Shown in pieces: positions 47,984 to 56,608 of a DNA stretch of 64,000 nt. The stretch lies in NCBI GenBank assembly GCA_027488785.1, contig JAIYAY010000028.1, positions 105,444-169,443 of the forward strand, written 5' to 3'. Below the pieces are notes generated by a model. That model saw only the letters and a program-made list of their open reading frames with translations. It was not told the origin of the DNA and did no database searches. Position numbers and translations under genes: made by a program. The DNA is from Sphingomonadales bacterium. Lineage in GTDB: Bacteria > Pseudomonadota > Alphaproteobacteria > Sphingomonadales > Sphingomonadaceae. Positions within the stretch are counted from its first letter, which is position 1. Each line of letters begins with the position of its first letter.

Positions 47984-48603
47984 TCGAACTGTTTCTGTCG
48001 GCCTTCATCACCTTTTTCGTCGTGATCGACCCACCGGGCTGTGCACCGATTTACGCGAGCCTAACTAAAGGCGCCAATGTGGCGCAGCGCCGCAATATGG
48101 CGTTGCGAGCCGTCTTGGTTGCATCCGGCATATTGCTGGTCTTTGCTTTGTTCGGCGAACAATTGCTGGGCGCATTGCATATCGAATTGAACAGCTTCCG
48201 GATCGCAGGCGGCATCATGCTCTTCCTGATCGCTATCGACATGGTTTTTGAAAAGCGGACGGAACGGCGCGAGGAACGCGCGCAGAAAATCATCGACACG
48301 CCCGAAATCGAGGATGTGTCCGTCTTTCCGATGGCCATGCCGATGATCGCAGGGCCGGGATCGATTGCTTCGGTCATGCTGCTCATGTCGCAAAATACTG
48401 GCATTGAGAGCGCTAGCGTCATTTTGGCAGCACTGGGAACCGTGCTTGTCCTGACCTTATTGGCCCTGCTCGCCGCGGGCCCCATCATGCGTGTTCTGGG
48501 TGCCAATGCCGAAGCCGTGATTACGCGATTGTTGGGCGTGTTGCTCGCCGCATTGGCCGCGCAATTTGTCATTGATGGCGTGCGGGCGAGTTTTTTGAGC
48601 TGA
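47980..48603 (+). CDS. MarC family integral membrane protein
   Basis: A 207-aa membrane protein of the MarC (UPF0056) family with six hydrophobic segments and typical FFVVIDPPGCAPIYASLT and F-R-I-A-G-G-I-M-L-F-L-I-A-x-D-M stretches. Function unknown in the family. The stop abuts the convergent Lon-N gene. Confidence 0.92.
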   Translation: MIELFLSAFITFFVVIDPPGCAPIYASLTKGANVAQRRNMALRAVLVASGILLVFALFGEQLLGALHIELNSFRIAGGIMLFLIAIDMVFEKRTERREERAQKIIDTPEIEDVSVFPMAMPMIAGPGSIASVMLLMSQNTGIESASVILAALGTVLVLTLLALLAAGPIMRVLGANAEAVITRLLGVLLAALAAQFVIDGVRASFLS

Positions 48604-49221
48604 TTATTGAAGCGTTACGCGGTCGTCGGAACCTTTATGGCGTCCGAAAAACTGCATCAACTGTACAATAGTGTCTGCACGGTCGGATAGCCCGCGCGCT
48701 TCCAACAAGGCTTGCTTTGCGGCAAAATCAAATGGGGCAATTTGGGCAATGGCGTTGACCAAAGAATAATCGTCCAGCTGCGACACCGCTGCCCAATCGA
48801 CGCTATACCCTTGCGATTCGGCAAAGCGGCGTGATTCGATTTCCATCGAAGCCCGTTCGGCGAGCGAGAGGGTTTCGCCCATTTCATCTTCATCCCATAA
48901 CTCTGCTTCAACTTGCCGAAAGCTTGTGGTGACATCCAACTCTTTGATGACTGAAAAGCGCTGCACGCCCTCTAGGATGATATTGTACCGGCCATCGTCC
49001 ATCGCCTCCACATCCTGGATCCGCGCGAGACAGCCAACACGAAACAAAGGCGGCTGGTTCCCCTGCCCCTTGGGTTGAATCATCCCGATCTTGCGGTCAC
49101 GGGCCAGCGAATCACTCACTAAATCGCGATAGCGCGGCTCAAAAATATGCAGCGGCAGTTGCATATTTGGAAAAATGATCGCGCCAGTCAGCGGGAAAAT
49201 TGAAATCCGTTGTGTAGTCAT
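48604..49221 (-). CDS. Lon N-terminal (substrate-binding) domain protein
   Basis: A 205-aa free-standing LAN/Lon-N domain protein (ISIFPLTGAIIFPNMQLPLHIFEPRYRDL near the N terminus; I-G-M-I-Q-P-K-G in the middle). It lacks ATPase and protease domains. The start at 49221 is supported by a 4-nt overlap with the thioredoxin gene stop; a longer reading to 49266 would lie inside that gene. Function not established. Confidence 0.9.
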   Translation of the reverse strand: MTTQRISIFPLTGAIIFPNMQLPLHIFEPRYRDLVSDSLARDRKIGMIQPKGQGNQPPLFRVGCLARIQDVEAMDDGRYNIILEGVQRFSVIKELDVTTSFRQVEAELWDEDEMGETLSLAERASMEIESRRFAESQGYSVDWAAVSQLDDYSLVNAIAQIAPFDFAAKQALLEARGLSDRADTIVQLMQFFGRHKGSDDRVTLQ

Positions 49222-50141
49222 CCGAACAGGATCGCTGACAGTTTTCGGCGTGTCGCTGCCACCCATGGGTCTTCCAATCCAATTAATGCAAATATTTCAA
49301 GGAGCCGCGCCTTGGCAGCGCCTTCATTCCATTCGCGGTCTGCTGCGATGATATGCAACAACGCTTCGGCGGACCCGTCACGGTCGCCTGCCGCAATCAA
49401 GGCATTGGCAAGTTCGAGGCGCAAAACATAGTCATCCGGCGACGCGGCAACGGCGGCCTGCAACCGCGCCAATTCTTCTGGCGGAACGGCCGCGGCTGCT
49501 ATGCTTAACAACGACCCTGCCTTTTCCAACGCTGGGTCGGAACGCAGTTCGTTGCTGAGGCTATCAAAAACAGCTTGCGCCTCATCCTGACGTCCCAATG
49601 CGGTCAATGCCCGGATCAGCCCCGACAAAGCGGCAGGATGTTCCGGCAATGTCGAAAGCACCTCGGCAAACAGGGCATAAGCTTGCTCTGCACTGTCTTG
49701 CGCCAAAAGCATCTCGGCCTCTTCTACAAGCGGCGCCAATATTGCGGCGGGGTCGGCGACGGCGTCTCCAGCGGTAATCGGCAGCTTCTCCAACAATTGG
49801 TCAAGCATTTGCCGTAATTGCGGTTCTGTGCGTGCTGGCGTCATGTCCGCAACCGGCTGCCCCTGAAATATGGCGTAAACCGTTGGAATAGAACGCACCT
49901 GAAATTGGGAGGCGATAAACTTATTCTCGTCAACATTGACCTTGGCCAGCACCACGCCGCGATCGGCATATTCGGCCGCAACCTTTTCCAATATGGGTGT
50001 CAGTTGCTTGCACGGTCCGCACCATTCTGCCCAGAAGTCGAGTATCACCAACCGCTCCATCGACGGCGCGACAACGTCGGTGCGGAATTGCTCAACAGCT
50101 TTTCGTTCGTCGGTGGTTAGGCCCATCGTCGCCAAGGTCAT
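49218..50141 (-). CDS. Thioredoxin-TPR co-chaperone (YbbN/CnoX-like)
   Basis: A 307-aa protein: thioredoxin domain with WAEWCGPCKQ (Cys41, Cys44; about 20-115), followed by TPR-like helical repeats (about 130-300). YbbN-type proteins act as redox-responsive holdases. It is followed by the Lon-N protein gene with a 4-nt overlap, suggesting a shared role in protein quality control. Confidence 0.9.
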   Translation of the reverse strand: MTLATMGLTTDERKAVEQFRTDVVAPSMERLVILDFWAEWCGPCKQLTPILEKVAAEYADRGVVLAKVNVDENKFIASQFQVRSIPTVYAIFQGQPVADMTPARTEPQLRQMLDQLLEKLPITAGDAVADPAAILAPLVEEAEMLLAQDSAEQAYALFAEVLSTLPEHPAALSGLIRALTALGRQDEAQAVFDSLSNELRSDPALEKAGSLLSIAAAAVPPEELARLQAAVAASPDDYVLRLELANALIAAGDRDGSAEALLHIIAADREWNEGAAKARLLEIFALIGLEDPWVAATRRKLSAILFG

Positions 50142-50241
50142 TCTCCATTCTTCAGGATTCGTTTCGCCTCTATGTGGGCAAAGCGATGGCTTTCACAAGA
50201 CAGGCTTTACCCTGTTTTCGTAAAAAGGCGGCATTTGGGGC

Positions 50242-50270
50242 TTGCGGGGGAATATACCCCATGCTAACGG
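50242..50270 (+). promoter_or_regulatory. Candidate promoter of tRNA-Gly(GCC)
   Basis: TTGCGG and TAACGG are separated by 17 bp, about 40 bp upstream of the tRNA. The -10 element is a poor match, so confidence is limited. Confidence 0.35.
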
Positions 50271-50310
50271 CGCGCCTCACCCGTCAGGATTTCAATGCCT
50301 GACCGCCAGA

Positions 50311-50385
50311 GCGGGCGTAGCTCAGGGGTAGAGCACAACCTTGCCAAGGTTGGGGTCGAGGGTTCGAATCCCTTCGCCCGCTCCA
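50311..50385 (+). tRNA. tRNA-Gly (anticodon GCC), attachment site of the island
   Basis: A complete cloverleaf: acceptor GCGGGCG/CGCCCGC, D arm AGCTC...GAGC, anticodon loop CTTGCCAAG (GCC), variable GGGGTCGA, T arm with GGGTTCGAATCCC, and encoded TCCA. The downstream half (50340-50385) is the att core repeated at 53700-53745. Confidence 0.97.
50340..50385 (+). repeat. att core, left copy (inside tRNA-Gly)
   Basis: 46 bp from the anticodon loop to the end of the CCA, identical to 53700-53745. Tyrosine-recombinase islands commonly cross over in tRNA anticodon or T loops, and the repeat starts in the anticodon loop. Confidence 0.9.
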
Positions 50386-50884
50386 ATGATTTCAATTACT
50401 TAGGCGATAACGCCTTTGCTGCCCAAAGCGGGGTTGCAGCGTGCGTTTTTATCAGCGTTCTGATTGGAACGCCCGCGCAAAAAGCTTGGAAATTCAGTGT
50501 TTAAGTCTGCCTTGGATGGAGCATTGTCGGTTAATGCGATTTGCACTGCGCTCATCTTTGTGTTCGGCTCGCTCCTAAAAACGGATGAGCGACGATCATC
50601 CGTAACGCTTTGGGACTGGTCCGCCAATCCCAAACGCCACAAAAGTCCGATTTGTCGGGGAGGAGCCGTTGGCGTCGAACACCGTTTGCCAGCGTTCCAT
50701 TTGGAACAGTCTATTTTGGCGGAAAGCCTAATCGGCTCTCGTCCTTGATCAGGTGCCATGGCAGATTCTGGGCCGGAAGCGGACAGTCGGCTCTTAGCTG
50801 ACCTTCCCCTAAACCCGGTCGGTCTACGCCTGACAATATTGCAGACTTAGCTAACGGCGCAGGCATCGCTTACTTTGTTGCCAT
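50386..50884. other. Non-coding left part of the island
   Basis: No frame here resembles a protein: the longer frames (50400-50759 and 50464-50748) show neither a recognisable domain nor a usable start. The stretch may be remnant DNA of the original element. Confidence 0.6.
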
Positions 50885-51094
50885 TCATTCACATCTCGTC
50901 AAGAAATAGGCCGGAAGGGCGCTGTAACCGATCAGGTCGGTGCCCATTCGGTTCATGGTATAAGCGAAGCCGAGCCGCCTGTCCGGATCAGGGAAGGCGA
51001 AGGAGCCGCCCCAGCCTCCATGGCCGTAGGCGGATTCACTTTCGTCATAGGCTCCGCTTACGATGCTGTTCTTGGCATATCGGACGATACCAGA
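50885..51094 (-). pseudogene. C-terminal remnant of a beta-lactamase-family serine hydrolase
   Basis: The minus-strand frame reads about 70 residues (RYAKNSIVSGAYDESE..., GHGGWGGSFAFPDPDRRLGFAYTMNRMGTDLIGY) typical of the last part of class C beta-lactamase-like esterases (EstB/serine hydrolase family), then a stop. Upstream of about 51095 the frame is broken by a TAA and no N-terminal serine motif (SxxK) is present, so the gene is a truncated remnant. Confidence 0.8.
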
Positions 51095-51183
51095 TTACCG
51101 CCACCGCGCGCCAATTCGCTTTAGATATGCGTCAGTCCACGTACGTTAGAAAATCCTTTTGCAGACGGGATTTCCGTTGCGCG

Positions 51184-51795
51184 CTATGAAGTTTTATTTT
51201 GATGCGGCGGGTTTATGACCAACATCATGCGTCCTTCTCCTGTCCCTTCTATGGGTGGTGAACGGTGAATGGCGGGATGGGTTTCCGACCAAATTCGTCC
51301 CTTAAACAAACCGACATCTCCGGCGTTCATCTGCTGGATGTTATGGGGTTCGCCGCATCCGCAATCTTCCGCGTCGGCACCATCAAGCCATTGTGTTCCG
51401 GGGCCCACATAGGTACAGATAAGCCGCGCCGTGACATAGTCGCCGTGGAACTTCTTGCAGGCATTGGTGGTCACATGCTCGAGGCGAATTTCGACTTTGT
51501 TCAAACGCATTACAGCGGCAAAGCGATTGGCTAGGTCCAATATATCGGTGGCGAGATTGTCGCGCGGGATGCCCTTTTTAAAACCCGCAGACCTGAGCTC
51601 TTGGTCCAACGTGTCGGGCATTTCAACCAGCGAAGCTGTAAAACGGAGATTGCGTAGACCGTTTAGTGCAATATCACCTACACCTGATGGAGGTTTGCGT
51701 TCCCAAAAAGCGAAGGAAACTTCTTCTTCGCGGATGGCGTGAAGCACGTCGGCATTTCCAGCCACAATAGCGCGTGAAAATGTGGTAATCGTCAT
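51184..51795 (-). CDS. DUF1826 family protein, candidate 2-oxoglutarate/Fe(II)-type oxygenase fold
   Basis: A 203-aa protein of unknown function, translated from an ATG that overlaps the COG0523 gene's TGA as TGATG. The second half shows a pattern like that of 2OG/Fe(II) oxygenases: H117-G-D119, a strand-rich TARLICTYVGPGTQWL and AGDVGLFKG, then H177 and R189 followed by MLVIN. The spacing HxD to H (58 residues) and H to R (12) fits that fold. Cys145 and Cys147 lie between and could bind metal. The fold inference is mine; the DUF family itself has no established activity that I know of. It occurs next to COG0523 GTPases in other bacteria, often under zinc control. Adjacent to MerC across the operator. 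Confidence 0.85.
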   Translation of the reverse strand: MTITTFSRAIVAGNADVLHAIREEEVSFAFWERKPPSGVGDIALNGLRNLRFTASLVEMPDTLDQELRSAGFKKGIPRDNLATDILDLANRFAAVMRLNKVEIRLEHVTTNACKKFHGDYVTARLICTYVGPGTQWLDGADAEDCGCGEPHNIQQMNAGDVGLFKGRIWSETHPAIHRSPPIEGTGEGRMMLVINPPHQNKTS

Positions 51796-53021
51796 CAAGC
51801 TGTCTCCAGCGCATGTGTGCTGGGACCCCAGCTTGGGAACGGATCGGCGAGTGTGTCCCAATTTTCGGGCGCGAATTTGTCATCGGGCACAAGGCAGGCA
51901 TCGAGGCGGGCGCGGATTACGGCTTCGTCCATTCCAATGCCGATAAACACCAACGACTGGCGCCGATCGCCCCAAACCGCATCCCAGTTTGGCGCGATAT
52001 GTTCTTCAAAGCTGCCATCGTGCGGCCATTGGTTCTTGGGCACCGCCGCCCACCACCGCCCAAGCCGCGCCGTAACCGTCTGGCTACCCGCAACGGCCAG
52101 ATCGCCGACCCACCATGGCCTTGTTGCAAGCCAGAATAACCCTTTGGCCCGAACCACCTTGTCGAGACCATCTGTGGTCAGAAATTCATGGAATTTGGAA
52201 GGATCGAACGGCCTTCGCGCCCGGTAGACGAAGCTTTCTATGCCATATTCTTGGCTTTCGGGAACATGGTCGGCAAAGCCGTAAAGCTCCTTGTACCAAA
52301 GCGGATGCTTTTGTGCCTTTTCCTCATCGAACAGGCCGGTGTCGAGAATAAGCTTCAAGTCGACTTCGCCATAGTCGGCCGTTACGATTTTCGCTCCCGC
52401 GTTAAGCGATGCGACCAGTTGCTTGACCGTTTTCAGCTGTTCGGTCGTGACTGCACTCGCTTTGTTGATGATCACTACATCCGCAAACTCAATCTGTTCA
52501 ACGAGCAGGTTTACAAGGCTGCGATTGTCATCGTCGCCCAGCGACTCCCCGCGATCAGCTAGAAAATCCTGACTAGAATAATCGTTCAGTAGGTTAATTG
52601 CATCGACCACTGTCACCATCGTGTCCAGCCGGGCGACGTCACCAAGGCTATCGCCTTCTTCGTCTCGGAATGAAAAGGTCGAAGCAACGGGCAGCGGTTC
52701 AGATATACCGGTGCTTTCGATTACCAGATAATCGAACCGGCCTTCGCTTGCCAGACCGCGCACCTCCTTCAACAAATCATCACGCAGCGTGCAGCAGATG
52801 CAGCCATTGGTCATTTCGACTAGGGTTTCTTCGGAGCGGGACAACGCAGCTTCGCCGCCGCGAACCAGTTCGGCGTCGATATTTACTTCGGACATGTCGT
52901 TCACAATAACGGCGACCTTGCGCCCCTCACGATTGGCAAGAATCTTGTTCAACAATGTGGTTTTGCCCGCGCCAAGAAATCCGGAGAGGACGGTGACAGG
53001 AAGTTTTTCGACAGTTTTCAT
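51795..53021 (-). CDS. COG0523 metallochaperone GTPase (ZigA/CobW-like)
   Basis: A 408-aa G3E GTPase: Walker A GFLGAGKT (14-21), the metal-binding CxCC motif (Cys74, Cys76, Cys77 in NGCICCTL), and a C-terminal CobW-type domain (about 260-400). COG0523 proteins deliver zinc or other metals to client enzymes, especially in zinc-poor conditions under Zur control. The gene faces a candidate operator at 53042-53061, shares it with the divergent MerC gene, and is coupled to DUF1826 by the TGATG overlap. Confidence 0.93.
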   Translation of the reverse strand: MKTVEKLPVTVLSGFLGAGKTTLLNKILANREGRKVAVIVNDMSEVNIDAELVRGGEAALSRSEETLVEMTNGCICCTLRDDLLKEVRGLASEGRFDYLVIESTGISEPLPVASTFSFRDEEGDSLGDVARLDTMVTVVDAINLLNDYSSQDFLADRGESLGDDDNRSLVNLLVEQIEFADVVIINKASAVTTEQLKTVKQLVASLNAGAKIVTADYGEVDLKLILDTGLFDEEKAQKHPLWYKELYGFADHVPESQEYGIESFVYRARRPFDPSKFHEFLTTDGLDKVVRAKGLFWLATRPWWVGDLAVAGSQTVTARLGRWWAAVPKNQWPHDGSFEEHIAPNWDAVWGDRRQSLVFIGIGMDEAVIRARLDACLVPDDKFAPENWDTLADPFPSWGPSTHALETA

Positions 53022-53041
53022 TCAACAGGCCTTGCGAATCA

Positions 53042-53061
53042 TGTTATGATGTATCATCACA
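53042..53061. promoter_or_regulatory. Zur-box-like palindrome between COG0523 and MerC genes
   Basis: TGTTATGATGTATCATCACA is a 20-bp near-perfect palindrome (one outer mismatch plus the centre). It lies about 21 bp before the COG0523 start and 50 bp before MerC, in the divergent promoter region. Its arms resemble TGTTAT-type Zur boxes. No Zur gene is in the window. Confidence 0.6.
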
Positions 53062-53110
53062 ATTTAAGGCACTAACCTTGTGTCTATCGTTCAATCAAGG
53101 GGTAAAATGC

Positions 53111-53491
53111 GTGTCAGGCTTCAACCGAATACTGGATCGTTTTACGATCGGCCTGTCGTCGCTGTGCCTTGTGCACTGTCTGGCGACTCCCTTGATGCTG
53201 CTCATGTTGCCTGCCGTGGGCCTGGGTTTTGCCTTGCCCGAAAGTTTCCATATTTGGATGCTGTTGACCGCCATTCCGGTCAGCATTCTGGCGTTACGAT
53301 CCGGACACCGGCATCACCGAAGACTGTTGCCAGCAATTACTGCGTCCACGGGTCTATGTTTGCTTGGCTATGGTGCGATTTTCATCGTCACCGCAAAGTT
53401 GGAACTGGTTGTCACCGTGGCTGGAGCGCTTTGTCTGGCTGGCGCCCATTATTGGAATACACGCCTCGCAGTACAGATGTCCGCGGGCTAA
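53111..53491 (+). CDS. MerC domain membrane protein
   Basis: A 126-aa inner-membrane protein with four hydrophobic helices and the metal-binding-like cysteine pair in LSSLCLVHCLATPLMLL, as in MerC mercury transporters. A GTG at 53111 is chosen because AAGGGG lies about 8 nt upstream; the longer TTG reading from 53078 would start within the promoter region. Rather than mercury, zinc or another soft metal is possible, given the divergent COG0523 GTPase. No merR, merT or merA is near. Confidence 0.82.
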   Translation: MSGFNRILDRFTIGLSSLCLVHCLATPLMLLMLPAVGLGFALPESFHIWMLLTAIPVSILALRSGHRHHRRLLPAITASTGLCLLGYGAIFIVTAKLELVVTVAGALCLAGAHYWNTRLAVQMSAG

Positions 53492-53806
53492 TGCACGTGC
53501 TGCAATGTCCGCTTTTGGGCGAGCCAGTCGGCGCTTGAAATGACTGCATTTGGGCGCAAAGCTGCCGCTTCGCATTTGTCTGGAAACCTGAACACAAAGC
53601 CTTCTGAGAAAATGCCGCTGAAAATGTTCGGATCGTGTTCGGATTTTTCAGACCTTTTATAAATATCTGAATTTAAATAAATAATTCATAGAGCCGAATC
53701 TTGCCAAGGTTGGGGTCGAGGGTTCGAATCCCTTCGCCCGCTCCAGTTTTTCTAAATGTGATGTCAGCCGTCGCGGCCCTTTCGGGTCTGCGATGACTCA
53801 TGCAGG
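53492..53806. other. Gene-free tail of the island and adjacent spacer
   Basis: The last 200 bp of the island have no recognisable reading frame and become AT-rich before the right att copy. After it, a GGCCC-TTTC-GGGTC-type hairpin (about 53770-53796) lies before the desaturase stop; it may be the original tRNA terminator moved 3.4 kb away by the insertion. Confidence 0.45.
53700..53745 (+). repeat. att core, right copy (island right boundary)
   Basis: 46 bp identical to the 3' half of tRNA-Gly(GCC) at 50340-50385, here without a tRNA 5' half. It marks the right end of the island. Confidence 0.9.
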
Positions 53807-54952
53807 TTAAGCGCCGCGGGCGAAGGTGCTGCGGGCTAGTCGCGTTAATAATCCCGTCAAACCATCATAATTTGCGCGGTGGTAGGCAGAGTCGGGGGCC
53901 AATTGTGCCGTTAGGCGGCGGTGGGCTTCGCCCAAGGCATGATAAGGCACGCTGGGGAGCAGATGGTGCAATGCGTGGTAGCGTAGCCCTACGGGTGCCC
54001 AGATCGATGCCAACACGCCCGGCGGCGGCACATTGACGCTGTCGAGAAATTGTGCGGTGACGCTCAAGGGCTCGCCATCATTTTCCCACAGATGTGCAAC
54101 TAGCGTGCGGACTTGGTTCAGCACGGCAACGCTGGAGACGATGGCGAGGAAAATCAAGAAAGCGTTTAGAGGAATAAAGCCGCTGAACACCGCGCCAAGC
54201 AGGACAATGGACCAAATGCTCGCGGCAGCTTCTTGTATGATCCAGTTGCGATGCGCTTCGCCTTCGGCCGGGCGACGGCGGAAGGCGGGATTGATCGCCA
54301 GGCCCGAATATCGTTCTACCACAATCCTACGAAGCGCGGGGATAAAGAGCGAAAGCGGCGCAAGCACAGCGTTGCGGAATAGCAAAGCAAAGGGCGCGAG
54401 CAGTGAGGCGAATAAGAACAACGGCAACGTCCAAGGTTTCATCAACGCCAGCGGCAGATATTCAGGATCCTGATCCGTGCCATATCGCGTGCGCGCATGG
54501 TGGAGATTGTGAATGCCTTCATACATGTAGGATGGCACGAGCAGAGGCACACCGATCACCGCGTTAAAGCCAAAGCGGAAACCCGGTAGGGCGGAATGTT
54601 TTACATGGCTGACTTCATGGATGAAGCCGCCCGCACGATATAGCGCAAGCACCGATATCAGCCCCGCCACGCATTGCAGCCAAAGGTTTCCTGAGAGGAT
54701 TGCAACGGCCAATCCAGCATAACCCACAAAGGCCGAAGTCAGAAAGTCAGACCAGAAAATGTGTGGATTGGGCGTACCCAAGTCGCGGGTCAATTCAGCC
54801 ACAGCGCGCAGCATCGCTTTATCATCGGGCACGCGCTTGAGCGCCGCTGCGCGCATTGCAACATCGGTATCCTTCTGGACATCGGTTGTTGGGGTGTGCG
54901 CGGTCAGATTGCTGTTACGCGTCGGCGAATCAATGGGGCCAGCTAATGTCAT
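53807..54952 (-). CDS. Membrane fatty acid desaturase
   Basis: A 381-aa di-iron desaturase of the acyl-lipid or carotenoid-ketolase-like membrane family. Histidine boxes: HEVSHVKHS (about 135-143), HNLHHARTRYGTDQD and a C-terminal HALHHLLPSVPYHALGEAH. Several transmembrane segments lie between them. A good AGGGTGG stretch precedes the ATG. It lies outside the island. The substrate is unknown. Confidence 0.9.
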   Translation of the reverse strand: MTLAGPIDSPTRNSNLTAHTPTTDVQKDTDVAMRAAALKRVPDDKAMLRAVAELTRDLGTPNPHIFWSDFLTSAFVGYAGLAVAILSGNLWLQCVAGLISVLALYRAGGFIHEVSHVKHSALPGFRFGFNAVIGVPLLVPSYMYEGIHNLHHARTRYGTDQDPEYLPLALMKPWTLPLFLFASLLAPFALLFRNAVLAPLSLFIPALRRIVVERYSGLAINPAFRRRPAEGEAHRNWIIQEAAASIWSIVLLGAVFSGFIPLNAFLIFLAIVSSVAVLNQVRTLVAHLWENDGEPLSVTAQFLDSVNVPPPGVLASIWAPVGLRYHALHHLLPSVPYHALGEAHRRLTAQLAPDSAYHRANYDGLTGLLTRLARSTFARGA

Positions 54953-55021
54953 GCCACCCTAGATATGCACCAGTCATGGCGAGAAAATGGCAGAAAGCGC
55001 AAATTATGGCGCTGCCTCGCT

Positions 55022-56584
55022 TCAGCGTTCTTTGGTCGCGCTGAATTTTAGGTCCGGATGCTTTTCCTGCTGATAACCCACATCCCATGATGAGCGCGCC
55101 ATAAATACAGGGTGGCCATCGCGATCCTTGGCCATATTGCCGCCATTGAACGACACAAACTGCGCCAATGCGTTTTCCGAACCGCTCAGCCAGCGCGCTG
55201 TGTCATACGGCGCGGCTTCCAAAAACGCATCGACCTTATACTCCGCTTCAAGTCGGGAAATCAGCACGTCCAATTGTAATTGCCCGACAACACCAATGAC
55301 CCAGTTGGAGCCGATTTCGGGGTAAAATACCTGAATCACGCCTTCTTCGCTTAAGTCATCGAGCGCCTTGCGCAATTGCTTGGTCTTGGTGGGATCGCGT
55401 AACACGACACGACGCAGTATTTCCGGTGCAAAATTCGGCAGGCCGGTAAAGCGCACAATATTCCGCTCCGACATGGTGTCGCCAACGCGCAACGTGCCAT
55501 GGTTGGGGATGCCGATGATGTCGCCGGGTTCGGCGCTATCGGCAATTTCGCGATCTTGGGCAAAAAACAGAATGGGCGAATGAATAGCAACCGGCTTTCC
55601 AAGCCCGGACGGTGTCAGCTTCATGCCGCGTTTAAATGTACCCGAACATAAACGCATGAAGGCGATGCGGTCACGGTGCTGCGGGTCCATATTGGCCTGC
55701 ACCTTGAAAATAAAGCCGGTGACTTCCTTTTCCGACGGATCGATATCACCCTTTGAACTTGGTTGAGGCCGGGGCGGTGGGGCGAAAGCGGCGATGGCAT
55801 TGATTAGCTCGACCACGCCAAATTCCTTCAACGCTGAACCGAAATAGACCGGAGTCAGATCGCCATTCTGGAATGCGGTCAGGTCAAATTCTGAATATCC
55901 GACTTGCGCAAGTTCCGCTTCCTCGCGCAGCCGGGTTACGCCGGCTGGTGTCAGCACCTGTTCCAGCGTTGCCGCGTCTAAACCTTCATGATCGCTGGTC
56001 TTGCCTTCAAATGCCTTGCTTTCGCCGGATGGTTGGCTCAGGCGACCGCTGTTGAAATCATACAGGCCTTCAAATTCACCGCCCATGCCGACGGGCCAAT
56101 TCATTGGACAAACATCGAGGGCGAGCGCATCGGCGACCTCGTCAATCGTTTCAAACGCGGCGCGGCCTTCGCGGTCGACCTTGTTGACGAAGGTAATGAT
56201 CGGCACACTGCGCAGGCGACAAACTTCGAACAATTTCCGTGTCTGCGGCTCAATACCCTTGGCCGCGTCGATGACCATGATGGCGGAATCAACGGCGGTT
56301 AGCGTGCGGTAGGTGTCTTCGGAAAAATCTTCATGCCCGGGCGTGTCGAGTAGGTTGAAGACAATGCCATCTTTTTGGAATGTCATCACCGATGAGGTTA
56401 CCGAAATGCCGCGCTGTTGCTCAATCTTCATCCAGTCCGAACGCGCGCGCCGGGCTTGCCCGCGCGCCTTCACTTCACCGGCCAAGTGTATCGCGCCACC
56501 TTGCAGCAGCAATTTCTCCGTCAGCGTGGTCTTACCCGCGTCAGGGTGAGAAATAATGGCAAAGGTCCGTCGGTTCAGCGTCAT
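55022..56584 (-). CDS. prfC: Peptide chain release factor 3
   Basis: A 520-aa translation GTPase that removes RF1/RF2 after peptide release. G1 SHPDAGKTT (12-20), G3 DTPGHEDFSEDT and the G4 NKVDRE are present, with the RF3-specific C-terminal domains (E. coli 529 aa). Typical start MTLNRRTFAIISHPDAGK. Confidence 0.95.
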   Translation of the reverse strand: MTLNRRTFAIISHPDAGKTTLTEKLLLQGGAIHLAGEVKARGQARRARSDWMKIEQQRGISVTSSVMTFQKDGIVFNLLDTPGHEDFSEDTYRTLTAVDSAIMVIDAAKGIEPQTRKLFEVCRLRSVPIITFVNKVDREGRAAFETIDEVADALALDVCPMNWPVGMGGEFEGLYDFNSGRLSQPSGESKAFEGKTSDHEGLDAATLEQVLTPAGVTRLREEAELAQVGYSEFDLTAFQNGDLTPVYFGSALKEFGVVELINAIAAFAPPPRPQPSSKGDIDPSEKEVTGFIFKVQANMDPQHRDRIAFMRLCSGTFKRGMKLTPSGLGKPVAIHSPILFFAQDREIADSAEPGDIIGIPNHGTLRVGDTMSERNIVRFTGLPNFAPEILRRVVLRDPTKTKQLRKALDDLSEEGVIQVFYPEIGSNWVIGVVGQLQLDVLISRLEAEYKVDAFLEAAPYDTARWLSGSENALAQFVSFNGGNMAKDRDGHPVFMARSSWDVGYQQEKHPDLKFSATKER

Positions 56585-56608
56585 GCAGCGCGGCTTAGGG
56601 ACGAATGA

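Larger units (their letters stand above)
50386..53745 (+). mobile_element. Decayed genomic island at tRNA-Gly(GCC), about 3.4 kb
   Basis: Bounded on the left by the intact tRNA and on the right by a 46-bp exact copy of its 3' part. No integrase or transposase reading frame is visible; the left 800 bp is non-coding and includes a truncated beta-lactamase-family remnant, while the cargo (DUF1826, COG0523 GTPase, MerC) is intact. The picture is a small integrative element that lost its integrase, or one brought in with a larger element's enzymes. Confidence 0.85.

Noticed and set aside
50400..50759. Frames of about 90-120 aa in the left island
   Set aside because: They show no domain, no usable ribosome-binding site and overlap each other on both strands.
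53080..53538. Frame of 152 aa overlapping MerC
   Set aside because: It lies in another frame over the MerC gene and has no membrane pattern or known motif.
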